Below, in pieces: positions 24,511-34,745 of a stretch of 64,000 nt of DNA (position 1 is the stretch's first letter; every line of letters begins with the position of its first letter). The notes below the pieces were generated by a model. The model did not search any database. It saw nothing but the letters and a program-made list of their open reading frames with translations, and had not been told where the DNA came from. This stretch comes from Nyssa sinensis (taxonomy: Eukaryota > Streptophyta > Magnoliopsida > Cornales > Nyssaceae). Made by a program: the position numbers and the translations under genes. The stretch covers positions 35,934,824 through 35,998,823 of the forward strand of contig CM018035.1 in NCBI GenBank assembly GCA_008638375.1, read 5' to 3'.

Positions 24511-24564
24511 TGGCTTAGTGGCTTGGGTTGGACCCCTCTTCTATTCAGTCACAGGTTCAAACCG
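24511..24564 (+). other. tRNA-like A/B-box pair inside LTR
   Basis: TGGCTTAGTGG (24511-24521) fits the internal pol III A-box and GGTTCAAACCG (24554-24564) fits the B-box, about 33 bases apart as in tRNA genes or tRNA-derived SINEs. No complete cloverleaf with a discriminator end is evident, so I do not call a tRNA gene. The text is on the opposite strand to LTR transcription. Confidence 0.5.
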
Positions 24565-25462
24565 TGGGGTCAGCGCCCTTGCGGATTTTTTCTCAATTTC
24601 TTGGAGCCAAACAGTGGCTACAGTTAAATGAGGTTAAGATATCCCCATTCCCCCTTTATCCCCAATTTTAATCTACTATGTCCATAGCCAAACAATCTCA
24701 TTTCAATTTTAATTTAAAACAACCACACACTTAAACGACGCAGCGTCACCCAATTCAAACACCAAACGACACCGTCTTGGAGAAACCCTATTCATTGTCT
24801 TCCCTGTCTTTATGGTGAAGGTCCGGTAGGGTTCCGTCGCATTCTTCGGCGACGGTGACCTTTTACGATTGTTGTTTTCCCCCCTTTTTAAATGCCATTC
24901 TTTTCAGTTTTTCATGGGGACTTCATATCAAGGATTTGTTTTTCATTTGGTTCATCAAATCCTCATGAAATAAGAGAAAACAGTGGCTCCGGCCAACTGC
25001 ATTTTTGTTATTTCGTGGTCATTCTTTTACTGTTTTCATTTCTTTCTTTTCAAATCATTTCCTGCACTCAAGGGATTAATTCCCCATAGTTAAAATTAAG
25101 TTTAAAGCATAAAGTTACCTAAACCAGATTTATTCCTTTGACCTGCAACTAGGTTTAGTTCTTCTATTTCTTAACCATTTAACTTAATTTTTCTTGCTAT
25201 TTAATCCTCATTCTATATGCTATAAGGTCCCATATTTCAAATTAACTATCATGCCTTTAAAAATTGAAAACAGAAACCAACTCACTTACCTTTTTTTATT
25301 TTTCTAATTTTTCTTGTTGTAGTCTCCCTTTTCTTCTCAGTCCTTCCTTCTTGGCTTCTACTCTGAATCTCCCAATGCTCACAGCCTTTCCAATCAATCC
25401 TTTCTTTTCTGATTTTTTCCCCTAACATCACACGCAATATATAGGCCAAGAGTAACCACCTT

Positions 25463-25487
25463 GGTCACTCACTCACTCACTCACTCA

Positions 25488-25520
<33 letters not shown>
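25463..25520. repeat. (TCAC)n and (CT)n microsatellite
   Basis: A tract of repeated TCAC is followed by about fifteen CT units. It is AG-rich on the LTR sense strand, a place where plant LTRs often carry simple repeats near the transcribed leader. Confidence 0.9.
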
Positions 25521-25526
<6 letters not shown>

Positions 25527-26127
25527 TCCCTCCTTCAAGTCCCTTTTCTTGACTTCTATTCCTGATCTTTTCTTTATTTTCTTTAATTACATCAAGATCT
25601 TTATATATATATATATATATGTATATTATATCTTATTCTCTCTCACACACTTAACACACACCTACCAACACACACAAACACTTGTATGCTGTTAGTATAT
25701 ATATATATATATGTATAGTTCTGTATGTAATGTGTATATTTTGGTCTATGTATATATACATGTATATGTGTATTTCTACCTTATATATATACATTATTTA
25801 TACATATATATATATATACTCATATATACACATATATAATAGGTTTTAAGTACACTTACATACCTTGATATTTTGTGGCCTAATCATATATGTGTACGTA
25901 CACATGCATGCATATGAGTACATGCATGCATTACGATGCTCAATTTTGGGTTGCTCGGGCGTCGCATGACACTGACTGAAAAATTGGAACCGTTCATTCT
26001 AAAATCGTTCAGTCAATATGATATCATAATATAGAGCTTTAACAACTCGGGTTACAATTGATATAGAACTACTCGACCAAACCTTCCTCGGTTTACGTGC
26101 TATCCCGGGTCAAGGTATTACAATTTC

Positions 26128-26220
26128 ATTAAAGTACTTGTTTGATTTATATTTTGGTTTTACACTATTCGACCCGGCCTATCTCGATTTACGTGTCATA
26201 TTCTGGGTCAGGGTGTTACA
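26128..26220 (-). repeat. LARD 5' LTR, last segment (LTR start)
   Basis: 'attaaagtac', 'ttttggttttacacta' and 'gggtcagggtgttaca' match 8938-9032. The end at 26220 is the start of the LTR on the minus strand (TGTAACACCCTGACCC). The five bases after it (TGCGT) should be the LARD duplication; the partner copy is off-window. Confidence 0.9.
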
Positions 26221-26415
26221 TGCGTCGTTAAAGGTTTCACGCTATTGGTGACGATCAAGTGCATCACTAAAATTTTCTAAGCATCGCCAATAAGTTCCCT
26301 CGCACGCTAATTCAATTTTTTTACACTCTTTAGTGACACCCATGTTGTGCATCACTAATACACACTATTAGCGATGCTTTGTGGTGCGCCGCTAATAGTA
26401 AGTTTTCTTGTAGTG
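26221..26415. mobile_element. CACTA-like element terminus
   Basis: The edge TTTTCTTGTAGTG (26403-26415) is the reverse complement of a CACTACAAGAAAA terminal inverted repeat typical of plant CACTA transposons. Internally there are clustered subterminal motifs such as 'gcatcactaa', 'tattagcgatgc' and 'gcgccgctaatag' in both orientations. The LARD interrupts it at 26220, so the LARD seems to have inserted into this element, whose other end is not in view. Confidence 0.7.
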
Positions 26416-27219
26416 AAAATGATCCATTAGTTTTGAAGTGGAGACTTGTCCCAACCAAACCCACAACTCAAAGTCAACCATAGTCAGCCCATGATGTCTT
26501 TAAATAACCAAACGAACACAATTAGTTTTTAATTCCCAAGCTCATTGTTTAATTTAAACACAAAAGGGGTAATCAGAATTTAGTCATTTATTTATACCAA
26601 ATTCAAGAATCAATCACTTATATTTTAGCTTTTGGGAGGATATAATTTTAATGAAGCAAGATTAGTAAAACATCGACAAAATTAACAATACATTAACTTT
26701 TACTCTTTGACATTTTCTATGATAGAACTTCCCTTAAATATGAAAAAAATTTACTAGTTTTATCATCTAACCCTAACTTTCTCCTAAATCACTTTCCTTC
26801 CTAATTCCATTTCAACCCATGAGAAGATAGATAGAACACCGAATAGGTAAAAAAAAATTAGTTTATTATTGAATGGTAACAAACAGTACAAACTAATAGA
26901 GAAATTCAGGCATGTGAAATTAAATTAAGTAGCCAATTCAAAATAAACTAAACAACACTAAAGGCATTGTGTTTGTATAAATTAGGGACAAGCCTAATTA
27001 ACCTCTTTTAAGCTAAGTGAAAAATAGGTCACAAAGAGAGGTAATCATAGCGGTGGTAGGGCTACGTCGGCCGGTGGTGGTAGGTGGTTACAAGCTTCGT
27101 CGGTAGTGGTAGGGCTTTGTTGGTGGAGGCGGTGCACGGTGGTAGAACTTCATCGGTGGCAAAATGAGGGAGAAAGAGAGGGTTTACAGAAAGATAATCG
27201 CGTAGGACGAAAGGGCATA

Positions 27220-27454
27220 CTGGTTATATGAGGACTTATTAGCGACGTACAAGTGTGCATCACTAATATTAACTTGAGCATCGCTATTAGTAAACTGATG
27301 CCAAAATGGTGTCATTTTATTTAAGTGAACTTATATGCGACTCACACCTGTGCGCCACAAAAAGTTTTTACTATTAGCAACGCACATGTGAGTTGCTAAT
27401 AGTTAAATGTGCGTCGCAAATATATTGTTGCTAAAAATCTTAATTGTTGTAGTG
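27220..27454. mobile_element. Second CACTA-like terminus
   Basis: It ends AATTGTTGTAGTG at 27454 (CACTACAACAATT on the minus strand) and contains about eight copies of subterminal text such as 'ttagcgacgtac', 'gcatcactaat', 'gcgactcacac' and 'gcaacgcacatgtgagttgctaatag'. The GC-rich stretch at 27055-27170 ('ggtggtagggctac..gtcggtagtgg') to its left may be the body of the same element; it resembles the 'ccaccggtgatgaccg' stretch near 34835 beside another CACTA end. No opposite end was found. Confidence 0.65.
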
Positions 27455-28151
27455 TGATTGTCTACCGATCTTATTAGAGGGACTATCGAACTCAATGCAC
27501 GAAGTCAGAGTACAGACTTACTTTTGAAGGCGGAGTTCAACTAGGAAACTTCCAACAGTGGATACATTATATATCCGATCTTTCCATTTCTAATCCTAAT
27601 CAGGATTGGTAAGCATTCAACCTATAAATAAAGGTCCAAGGTACACCAAAAAACCTATGGTGAATTACAATCCCTTAAGTCTTATATTCTATCACTTCAT
27701 CTTCTAATTTAATCATCAGAGTGGACACCATTGGGCCCTTCCAATGACCTTTTAGCCATTGTCTTGGAGGTTAGCTCTAAAGAAATTCGCATGCAACCAG
27801 AAATTGACAACAAATACATAAATATATGCATTACTGTATGAATTATCATTTAGTTCCTAAGGATCCAACATCCATGAATCAATAGAGATGCTAATTTCCT
27901 CAAAGTTATGCCTTTCTTGCAATATTCATGGTTCTACCACAACAAATTTTCATGCCGTTAATTTCCTCGAAGTTACGCCTTTCTTGTAATATTCATGGTT
28001 ATACAATGAGGAACATTTTATGCATACAAGTTCCTTCTGTCAATGCAGTAACAATAACTAGCTAGGCTTCTAGTTAGCTGTACTAAATGTGCAAAGTATT
28101 CGTAAGTGAATATTCCGTAGTAGTTTATCATATATCATCAAGAGACTGATG
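27455..28151. other. 3' flank of the MYB gene, no gene seen
   Basis: Low-copy looking sequence. The only structure I noticed is an imperfect direct repeat with a 66-base spacing: 'aatttcctcaaagttatgcc' at 27893 and 'aatttcctcgaagttacgcc' at 27959, each followed by 'tttcttg.aatattcatggtt'. I could not fix a poly(A) site for the MYB gene. Confidence 0.6.
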
Positions 28152-29605
28152 TTACGAAGAGCTTCCAACAGATAAGAAATCTATGAATCGGATGGCAGCC
28201 TTGTTCTCCGGTACAGTTGCCTTTTGTTCCACTTCTTCATCATCTCTTCTGGCTTGGTCTATCACCTCACTAGTACTTCCATTAGAGTCAGTATTTACTT
28301 GGAGGAAATCATAAAACTCCAAGGGGTGATTTCTATCTGCAATGTAAGGATGAGCAAATAAGAATATATAGAAACTTCTGGAGAGAAAAAAAAAAAGGAG
28401 GAAATATGGGACACTTATACAAACACGTATATGACACACTAATGTCACTCCATTTACTTTGATGTAAAACATTTTATGCCAACAGAATATTGACTTGATG
28501 TAAAATATTTTATGTCGAAAAATATTTTCATGTAAAATTTTTACATAAATAAATCTCCTCCTCCATTTCTAATGTTCGGTTGAAGCTATGAAAATAATTA
28601 CCAATACTTGGAAGTTTGATAATAAACACTTACATAAACATGTGTATAACTGTGAAAATATATTGCGTTTTCTACTTGTGTACATCAAAGGAATTTTTTT
28701 TTTTGGGGGGGGGGGGGTAAGTAAAGAATTTATTAAAGAAGAAGGCCAACTATATAAGGGTGTATATGTATGATATGTATATGTATATGTGTGTGTGTGT
28801 ATATATATATATATATTCACATATATTTCGGCATGCATGTAAAGTTCTACATATACATGTATAGGTGCATATATATGCTCTAGGTGCATATATATCTACA
28901 TGTTTGTATATGCAAATATATACATGTCTTTTATTTCGACATATGATCAATCCCAAGTATCTATTTAAAAAATGACTTATGAATTGGTAAGTTACTTTGA
29001 TCTTTTCTAAAATTTATGTGCAACCAACAAAACATGGCAACTGAAAAACATTTTGCTGAAAATGCTTTACATGAAAACAAAGTGAGGACAGAAAATCATT
29101 TATGTTACTGTTGTTACCTTGATATATCTTCATATGATCAGTCAGCTTCTGACCTTCGAAAACTGGGGTATAGTTATGTGTAAAATAGTTCTCAACAGCG
29201 GATGAATAGTAATTCCTTGCCTCACAGATTTGGTTCCTTGTCTCACCGATCATCTGAACATCTAGTTTTGTTGATGATTTTTGAGCACTTCTCTTTGGGT
29301 ACAACCTAGACCTTTCCCTGCATCTTCGTGCCATGATCACGTGCCAGTGATTCTTCACTGCGTTATCCGTACGACCAGGGAAAAGCCTTGCAATGATAGC
29401 CCATCGATTCCCATGAATTCGGTGAGAAACAAGAAGCCGTTCTTCTTCCTCTTCCGTGAAAGGGCTCCGATTGATTCTTGGGTCCAACTGATTGAACCAT
29501 CTTAGTCTACAACTCTTCCCTGATTTTCATTATGCATGTGAGCAATTAGTTTATACATGAGTACTAATTGAGAGAATTATTTGTCTTTTTGTTTCAGATT
29601 TTTTT

Positions 29606-29640
<35 letters not shown>

Positions 29641-29848
29641 AAACCAGCTAACACTTTCTGACAATGAAAAAGGAAACAAAATTCTTCAGAAAGTAATAAA
29701 AGTCATGGGGAGACTATGTAAATGAGTTTTCACCTGATCTTCCTTGAAGCTTTTCGGCTATGGAGTTCCAGTTATGAGGTCCATAACGTTCCACCAATTC
29801 CCGAAGCTTCTCATCCTCAGCAGGCCTCCAATGGCCCCTGCTGCACAT
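28152..29848 (-). CDS. R2R3-MYB transcription factor, MYB52/54/56-like (subgroup 21)
   Basis: Three minus-strand exons: 29848-29734, 29519-29118 and 28336-28152. They give 702 nt and a 233-residue protein with GT-AG introns of 214 and 781 nt that preserve frame (both phase 1). Repeat R2 has W7, W27 and W46 ('[12 protein letters not shown]', 'KSCRLRW'); R3 has F59, W78 and W97 ('[11 protein letters not shown]', '[18 protein letters not shown]'). The R3 text and the C-terminal 'FIDFLSVG' (from residue 223) are hallmarks of subgroup 21, whose members act in the nucleus in secondary-wall, boundary or seed development. The start is the only ATG after an upstream in-frame stop (TAG in 'atttagggt'). 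I see no canonical bHLH-binding signature in R3. The function of this copy is inferred from family only. Confidence 0.92.
28337..29117 (-). other. MYB intron 2 with simple repeats
   Basis: It begins GTAACA and ends TTGCAG on the minus strand. It contains a homopolymer of 13 G on the + strand (28705-28717, C in the transcript) next to a T run, and a GT/TA microsatellite at 28788-28816. No exon-like reading frame was found inside. Confidence 0.85.
29520..29733 (-). other. MYB intron 1
   Basis: It begins GTGAAAACTC and ends GAAAATCAG on the minus strand, at the conserved position splitting the Gly of '[11 protein letters not shown]' between R2 and R3, a site shared by most plant R2R3-MYB genes. 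An (AT)n tract occupies 29609-29636. Confidence 0.9.
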
Positions 29849-30200
29849 CTGATCAATCCTCTGATAAATAACGGAGAACAAACCCTAAATATGGTGAGAT
29901 GGGGTTGTCCGCTTTCCTTGTGTTTTTGTCCTGCTGATAAACTATTGACAGAGAGAGAGAGGGAGAGAAGGTTAGAGACCGGTATGTATAGTTTTGAGTT
30001 AAGAATGTTGTATATGTGAGCTAAACGAAGACAAGGAGAGAAAGCAGATCTAAACAGAATATATGAGGAGGAGATGAGAAGTGTTTTCCGTTAGTGAGTG
30101 GGAGGATTTGGACAGACCTGTACCAGCGATTGATGCAACGTCTAGGCTAACAAACGCTTATATATAAATATATATATATATATATGTGTCTGTGTGTGTA
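29849..30200 (-). promoter_or_regulatory. Likely 5' leader and core promoter of the MYB gene
   Basis: Upstream of the start codon on the minus strand are a CT-rich stretch (GA on the + strand, 29949-29970), typical of plant leaders, and a TATA-rich stretch at 30158-30185 containing TATAAATATAT-like text (as read on the minus strand, just before 'taagcgtttg'). A second GA tract lies at 30207-30225. A start of transcription near 30130 would fit, but this is inference from composition only. Confidence 0.35.
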
Positions 30201-31014
30201 TATGAAAGAGAGAGAGAGAGAGAGACGCGAGGGGGGGGTTGCTTGGTGGGGTGAATTTTTTCGTTCTCCTTTCAACGTCTTTCCTAGTTTCTAACCTACA
30301 ACGTCTACTTACAACCCACCTAGCTAGCATGCGTACATGTATATGTATATATATATATATATGTGTGTATTTGAATGTTTGTAATCTTAAATTTTAACGA
30401 TAAAATTAAATTGTGCTGCTTGTTGATTCATAGACACGTTGCATTTGATCCCTAAACGTGCAAATTTACTGACAACGACTAATCTTTTCTAACTTGATAA
30501 TCCAAGAAGTTATTTAACCAAAGAAATTTAATTTATTATAAAACAAACAATTTTATAATTGTACTCCTTAAGAAATGACAGTCCTTGTGAAGTTAAGAGT
30601 CTCTTTGATGGTCAAATTAAGGCTTCGATCTTTTATATTATATCAAAATTAAATTATCAACTAATTGTAAAATTAATAAAATTAACAACTAATAATCAAC
30701 TTGAGTTAACTCATTATAGGTTCAAGTCTCATTCTCCTTACTCAGCCGTGAACTTAGTTGATTTTGTCAAAACAAAATAAAATTATCAACTAATCTAAAA
30801 AATATTGCATTTCTCCTTTTATTTGTAACATTGACTCGTACATATTTAATTCTTTAATTTTTTTTATATATTGGGTTCAATAATTTGTTTTATTAGGTGT
30901 GATAAATCTACATGTTTAGGGCTCAACCGTATCAACTTTAAAATCTTGTATCTATCCTAAATCAAAGCTAACCATAACTCATAATACAAATCTATCCAAA
31001 TATGTATGTGTGTG

Positions 31015-31047
<33 letters not shown>

Positions 31048-31400
31048 GTATGTAAAATGATGTAGGAAAAGGTTGGTATTGTTGTTGGAGCTTTAGTGAT
31101 GTACGTATGGTGTCTTTAGGTCTTTGATTACCTTTCAGACCTAACTAACAAATAACTTACAACCTTAGAAGTGCACGTGGAGACTTTGGACACGAACTAT
31201 CAAACTATGTGTTTCTACTCAATCAACGGCTCTCTTTGTAGTTGTGTTGTTGCTTTTAAAAACTGGTTTAAAATCACAATACAGCCTGAAAAGCGTGATG
31301 AATTCTCCATAATACCCTTCAGCAATTGACCCCATCCTCTGTTACAAAGTTGGCAAACCGGCCCTGATCATTCATGCATGTAATCCTCTGTTATCATCAC
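30201..31400. other. MYB upstream intergenic sequence, no gene seen
   Basis: AT-rich DNA with microsatellites ((GA)n at 30207-30225, TA tracts at 30335-30362 and 31013-31055). The 73-codon frame at 30559-30780 has no recognisable motif and I do not treat it as a gene. Confidence 0.6.
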
Positions 31401-31424
31401 TTATTTGCCACTTAAACCCTAAGC

Positions 31425-32395
31425 GTGGATAATATTCATATAAGCCACCGTATTCCATCGTCGGTAACGAGGTCAATAAAAATAATATTCAAAGATAAAT
31501 AGTAGCCACGAAATCAGAATCATTGGCAATAATATTTCATAATAAATATTATTTGTGAAATAATCGATCGTGGCTAATCAAATTTGTTATTTGCCACATT
31601 TACAAGACATCGATGATAGGGTCACCAAGAGTTTGGGCTTCTTAAAAAGTAATTTTGAGCAAAAAATCATCGTGGCTGATAGTTTATTATTCCCCATGAT
31701 TTATTAGGTTCGGGAATATAGTCAGGAAATATTCTGTTTCATAGAATGTTGAAACGTGGTCTTGCTATTATTAGTCATGTCGTAAGACATTGGTAATAAA
31801 GTATTAATAGACATGGTTTCTACATGCGTGGCTATTAAAATAGGGTTTGCTAGATTCAAGGTCAGTGTGGCTAAAATTCATTATTAGCGAGAAAAAATTA
31901 AAAATAATAAAAATAAACCATTAGCAACACTACTATATCGTTGCAAAAAATTGAACTATTCCTCATGATTTATTAGCGCATTGGGAAGAAGGTCAGAAAA
32001 TGTTTGGTTTCTTAGAACATTAAAACAGGGTTGTTTTTAGTTCATATTATTGGACACACCGTAGAATGTTGGTAATGAAGTATTAATAGTCACAATTTGT
32101 ACATGCGAGGTTGATAGTATAGGATTTTCCATCCTCATGGTCAGCATGGCTAAAATCCATTATCAACGAGAAAATTCTTTTAAGAATAAAAATCAAGTAT
32201 GGTGCACAAGGAAATCATTAGCAATGCTGCTATATGTGAAAAATATTTAACTATTCCCCACAATTACTGTTACCGTGGCAAATAAAATTTATTACCCAAG
32301 GTTAATATCTTGAATAAAAATTTAAAGAATAAAAATAAAGAATTACTTACAAGGAGTTCAGAACGATGTCGTTTCAAATTAAAACACTGACAACG
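31425..32395. repeat. Non-coding repeat block A (two units of about 290 bp)
   Basis: It starts 'accctaagcgtgga' with 'gccaccgtattccatcg' and carries two units containing 'tt..ttagaa', 'gttgaaacg', 'ggtttctacatgcg', 'ggtcagtgtggctaaaa' and 'cattagcaacac' (units start about 31680 and 31965). It ends with 'aataaaaataaagaatta' and 'cactgacaac'. The recurrent 'gtggctaata'/'attagccac' phrases resemble subterminal repeats of a DNA transposon, but no terminal inverted repeat was identified. Confidence 0.75.
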
Positions 32396-33029
32396 ATGAT
32401 GATACGTGGCAAATAGTGATCTATTTTTCACGGTGTCTGTTACTGTGGCTAATATAAATTACTGTCCACGGTCATGAACCGTGAGTAATATCTTTGAGAA
32501 AAAAACTAAAAGAATAAAAATAAAGAAAAAAAATACTAAAAGCCTCGAAATATTTTTTTTTCAATCCATAAAAACCATAAACATATTCTTGCATCTAAAA
32601 ATACCAATAAATAAATTATTACATTCAAAATATTCAATTATCATAACACTATTAAATAATATTTAAGAAAGTAAAATTTTGGATAAAATCACCCTCTGAG
32701 TCTCTTTTTTTGATCTTCACGCTAACTTGCGACTATATCAAAACCATTGCCCCTCCTCTGACAAATATATTTTTTACAGACACAAGCACTACCTTTGTAA
32801 ATATCATTATCTCAATACAGATTCAAAAGAAACTCAACGTTCTCATTATTGTTATCCCAACATTAAAGTAAATCTCATTATCTCAATACAACTTCAAAAG
32901 AAACTAAACATTCTCATTATTGTTTAACCCAACATTAAAATTAGGCACGCACTTACTCGCCGTGCACTTACAACATTGCTAATATTTTCAAAAAAAATTA
33001 ATTAAAGCTTAAGAGTTGGTAATAATCAC
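32396..33029. other. AT-rich spacer between the two repeat blocks
   Basis: A-rich non-coding DNA. It contains a short direct repeat, 'aaatatcattatctcaatacag' near 32800 echoed as 'aatctcattatctcaatacaac' near 32872, each followed by 'ttcaaaagaaact'. No gene was recognised. Confidence 0.55.
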
Positions 33030-34385
33030 TTATTTTCCACTTCAACCCTAAGTGTGGGTAATATTCATATAAGTCACGGTATTCCATCATCGGTAATGAA
33101 GTAAAAAGATATTTAGAAACTAAAAACAATATTCGAAGATAAATATTAGCCACATAATCAGAATCCCTAGCAATAATATTATTTGTGAAACCTTCTAGCG
33201 TGGCTAATCAAATTTGTTATTTGCCACATTTACAAGGCATTGGCAATAGGCTTACCAAGAGTTTGGGCTTCTGAAAAAGTGATTTTGAGTACGAATTATT
33301 AGCCACGGTTAGTGATTCGCTGCTGATATATTTCCTATTAGCCACAATAAAAATCATCGTGGCTCATAATTTATTATTCCCCACGATTTATTAGTTTTGG
33401 GATTATAGCCAGCAAATGTTCTGTTTCTTAGAACTCTGAAATGTGGTTGTTTCAGTTGCTATTATTAGCCATGTCGTAGGACATTGGGAATAAAGTATTA
33501 ATAACCATGGTTTCTACATGTTTGGCTGATAAAATAAGGTTTGCCAGATTCATGGTCAGCATGGCTAAAATTCATTATTAGCGAGAAAAATTTTAAAAAT
33601 AAAATAAAATGAAGTATGTAGCACAAGGAAACCGTTAACAATGTTGCTATATCATGGAAAATGTTTTATTAGCGTTGGGAATAAGGTCAGCAAATGTTTG
33701 GTTTCTTAGAACGTTGAAATGTGGTCATTTTCAGTTGGTATTATTAGCCATGCCGTAAGACAATGGAAATATAGTATTAATAGCCACAGTTTCTACATGT
33801 GTGGCTAATAGTATAGGATTTTCCATGCTCATGGTCAGCATAGATAAAATCCATTATTAGCGAGGAAAGTTTAAACTAATAAAAATGAAGTATGATGCAC
33901 AAGGAAACCATTAGCAACACTACTATATCATGAAAAATATTTAACTATTTCCCACCATTTATTAGCATTGGAATATGATCAGTAAATGTATTATTTCTTA
34001 GAACGCTGAAACGTGGTCGGTTCCAGTTCATGTTATTATTCACGCTGTAGGACTTTGACAATAAAGTATAAATAGATATGGTTCCTACATGCGTGGCTAA
34101 TAAAATAGCGTTTTCCACACTCTTGGTCAGTGTGGCTAAAATCCATTAGTAGCGAGAAAAATTAAAATAAAGAATCGCGCAGAAGGAAACCATTAGTAAT
34201 GCTGCTATATCATGGCAAATTGTTAACTATTTTCCATGATTATATTTCTTGTGGTGAATAGAGTTTATTACCCACGGTTAGTAATCATGGCTAATATCCT
34301 GAATAAAAACTTGAAGAATAAAAATAAAGGATTACTCAAAAGTGTTCAGAACAACGTTGTTTCGAATAAAAACATTGACAAATGA
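33030..34385. repeat. Non-coding repeat block B (duplicate of block A with three units)
   Basis: It begins 'accctaagtgtggg' with 'gtcacggtattccatca' and is colinear with block A. It has three units instead of two (starts near 33370, 33655 and 33945) and the same ending 'aataaaaataaagg' plus 'acattgac'. It stops four bases before the CACTA end at 34389. Unit count differs between blocks, as expected from unequal crossing-over. Confidence 0.75.
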
Positions 34386-34388
34386 CGA

Positions 34389-34745
34389 CACTATAAGAAG
34401 AGAAACTTTTTGCGGCGAACACTATTAGTGGCGCACACAATAGTGTCGTTAATAATTCTTATTAGCGACACACACCATGTATGTTGCTAATAATTGTGGA
34501 AAATATGTTTCCCGCGTAGAATTAATGGCCGCAATATTTTAGCGACGCACATTTGTGTTATTAGTGGTGCACATGTGGGTCACTAATAATAAATACTTTT
34601 AGCGACATGCTAGTATGCATCGCTATAGTTCAGATTTTTTATATGCCATCGTTTTAGAAATCGGTACAATATTGGCAACACCCTTTTTTTTATTAGCGAT
34701 GCACAGTTGTGCGCTGCGAATAGTCTTCTTAAATCCCCAAATTCC
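34389..34745 (+). mobile_element. Left terminus of a CACTA transposon
   Basis: CACTATAAGAAG at 34389 fits the CACTA terminal consensus. It is followed by a subterminal cluster of 'ttagcgac(a/g)cac', 'ggcgcacac', 'ttagtggtgcac' and 'tattagcgatgcac' in both orientations, ending near 34735. Such clusters are the transposase-binding repeats of plant En/Spm elements. The transposase pseudogene on the right is in the expected orientation. No matching right end was found, probably because it was lost to or displaced by the copia insertion. Confidence 0.75.

Larger units (their letters stand above)
22783..26122 (-). repeat. Solo LTR, 3340 bp, TSD ATTTC
   Basis: The edges are TATCACAACCCGAGACCCACCC (left) and GGGTCAAGGTATTACA (right); ATTTC flanks both sides (22778-22782, 26123-26127). 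The undisturbed version near 8930 reads 'ataatttcattaaagtac', confirming the insertion. Inside are a TA run (24447-24480), a tRNA-like module at 24511-24564, a TCAC/CT microsatellite at 25463-25520 and further TA tracts near 25600-25830. Confidence 0.93.
7602..26220 (-). mobile_element. Minus-strand non-autonomous LTR retrotransposon (LARD) with nested insertions
   Basis: Reading the minus strand, a large LTR begins at 26220 (TGTAACACCC) and, after removing three insertions, ends at 10582 (GGGTCGTGACA). A primer-binding site then follows at 10567-10578, a 1.55-kb interior, a polypurine tract at 9033-9043 and a second LTR from 9032 leftward. The interior has no gag-pol remnants, so it would depend on a partner for mobility, most likely a Tekay-like relative such as 389-7601. 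Its 3' LTR is cut at 7602 by that very element; the rest lies beyond the left window edge. Confidence 0.85.

Noticed and set aside
24505..24580. Possible tRNA gene
   Set aside because: A- and B-box-like motifs are present but I could not draw a complete cloverleaf with paired acceptor ends, so it is reported only as a tRNA-like module.
29281..29505. Plus-strand 74-codon frame
   Set aside because: It is the antisense shadow of MYB exon 2.
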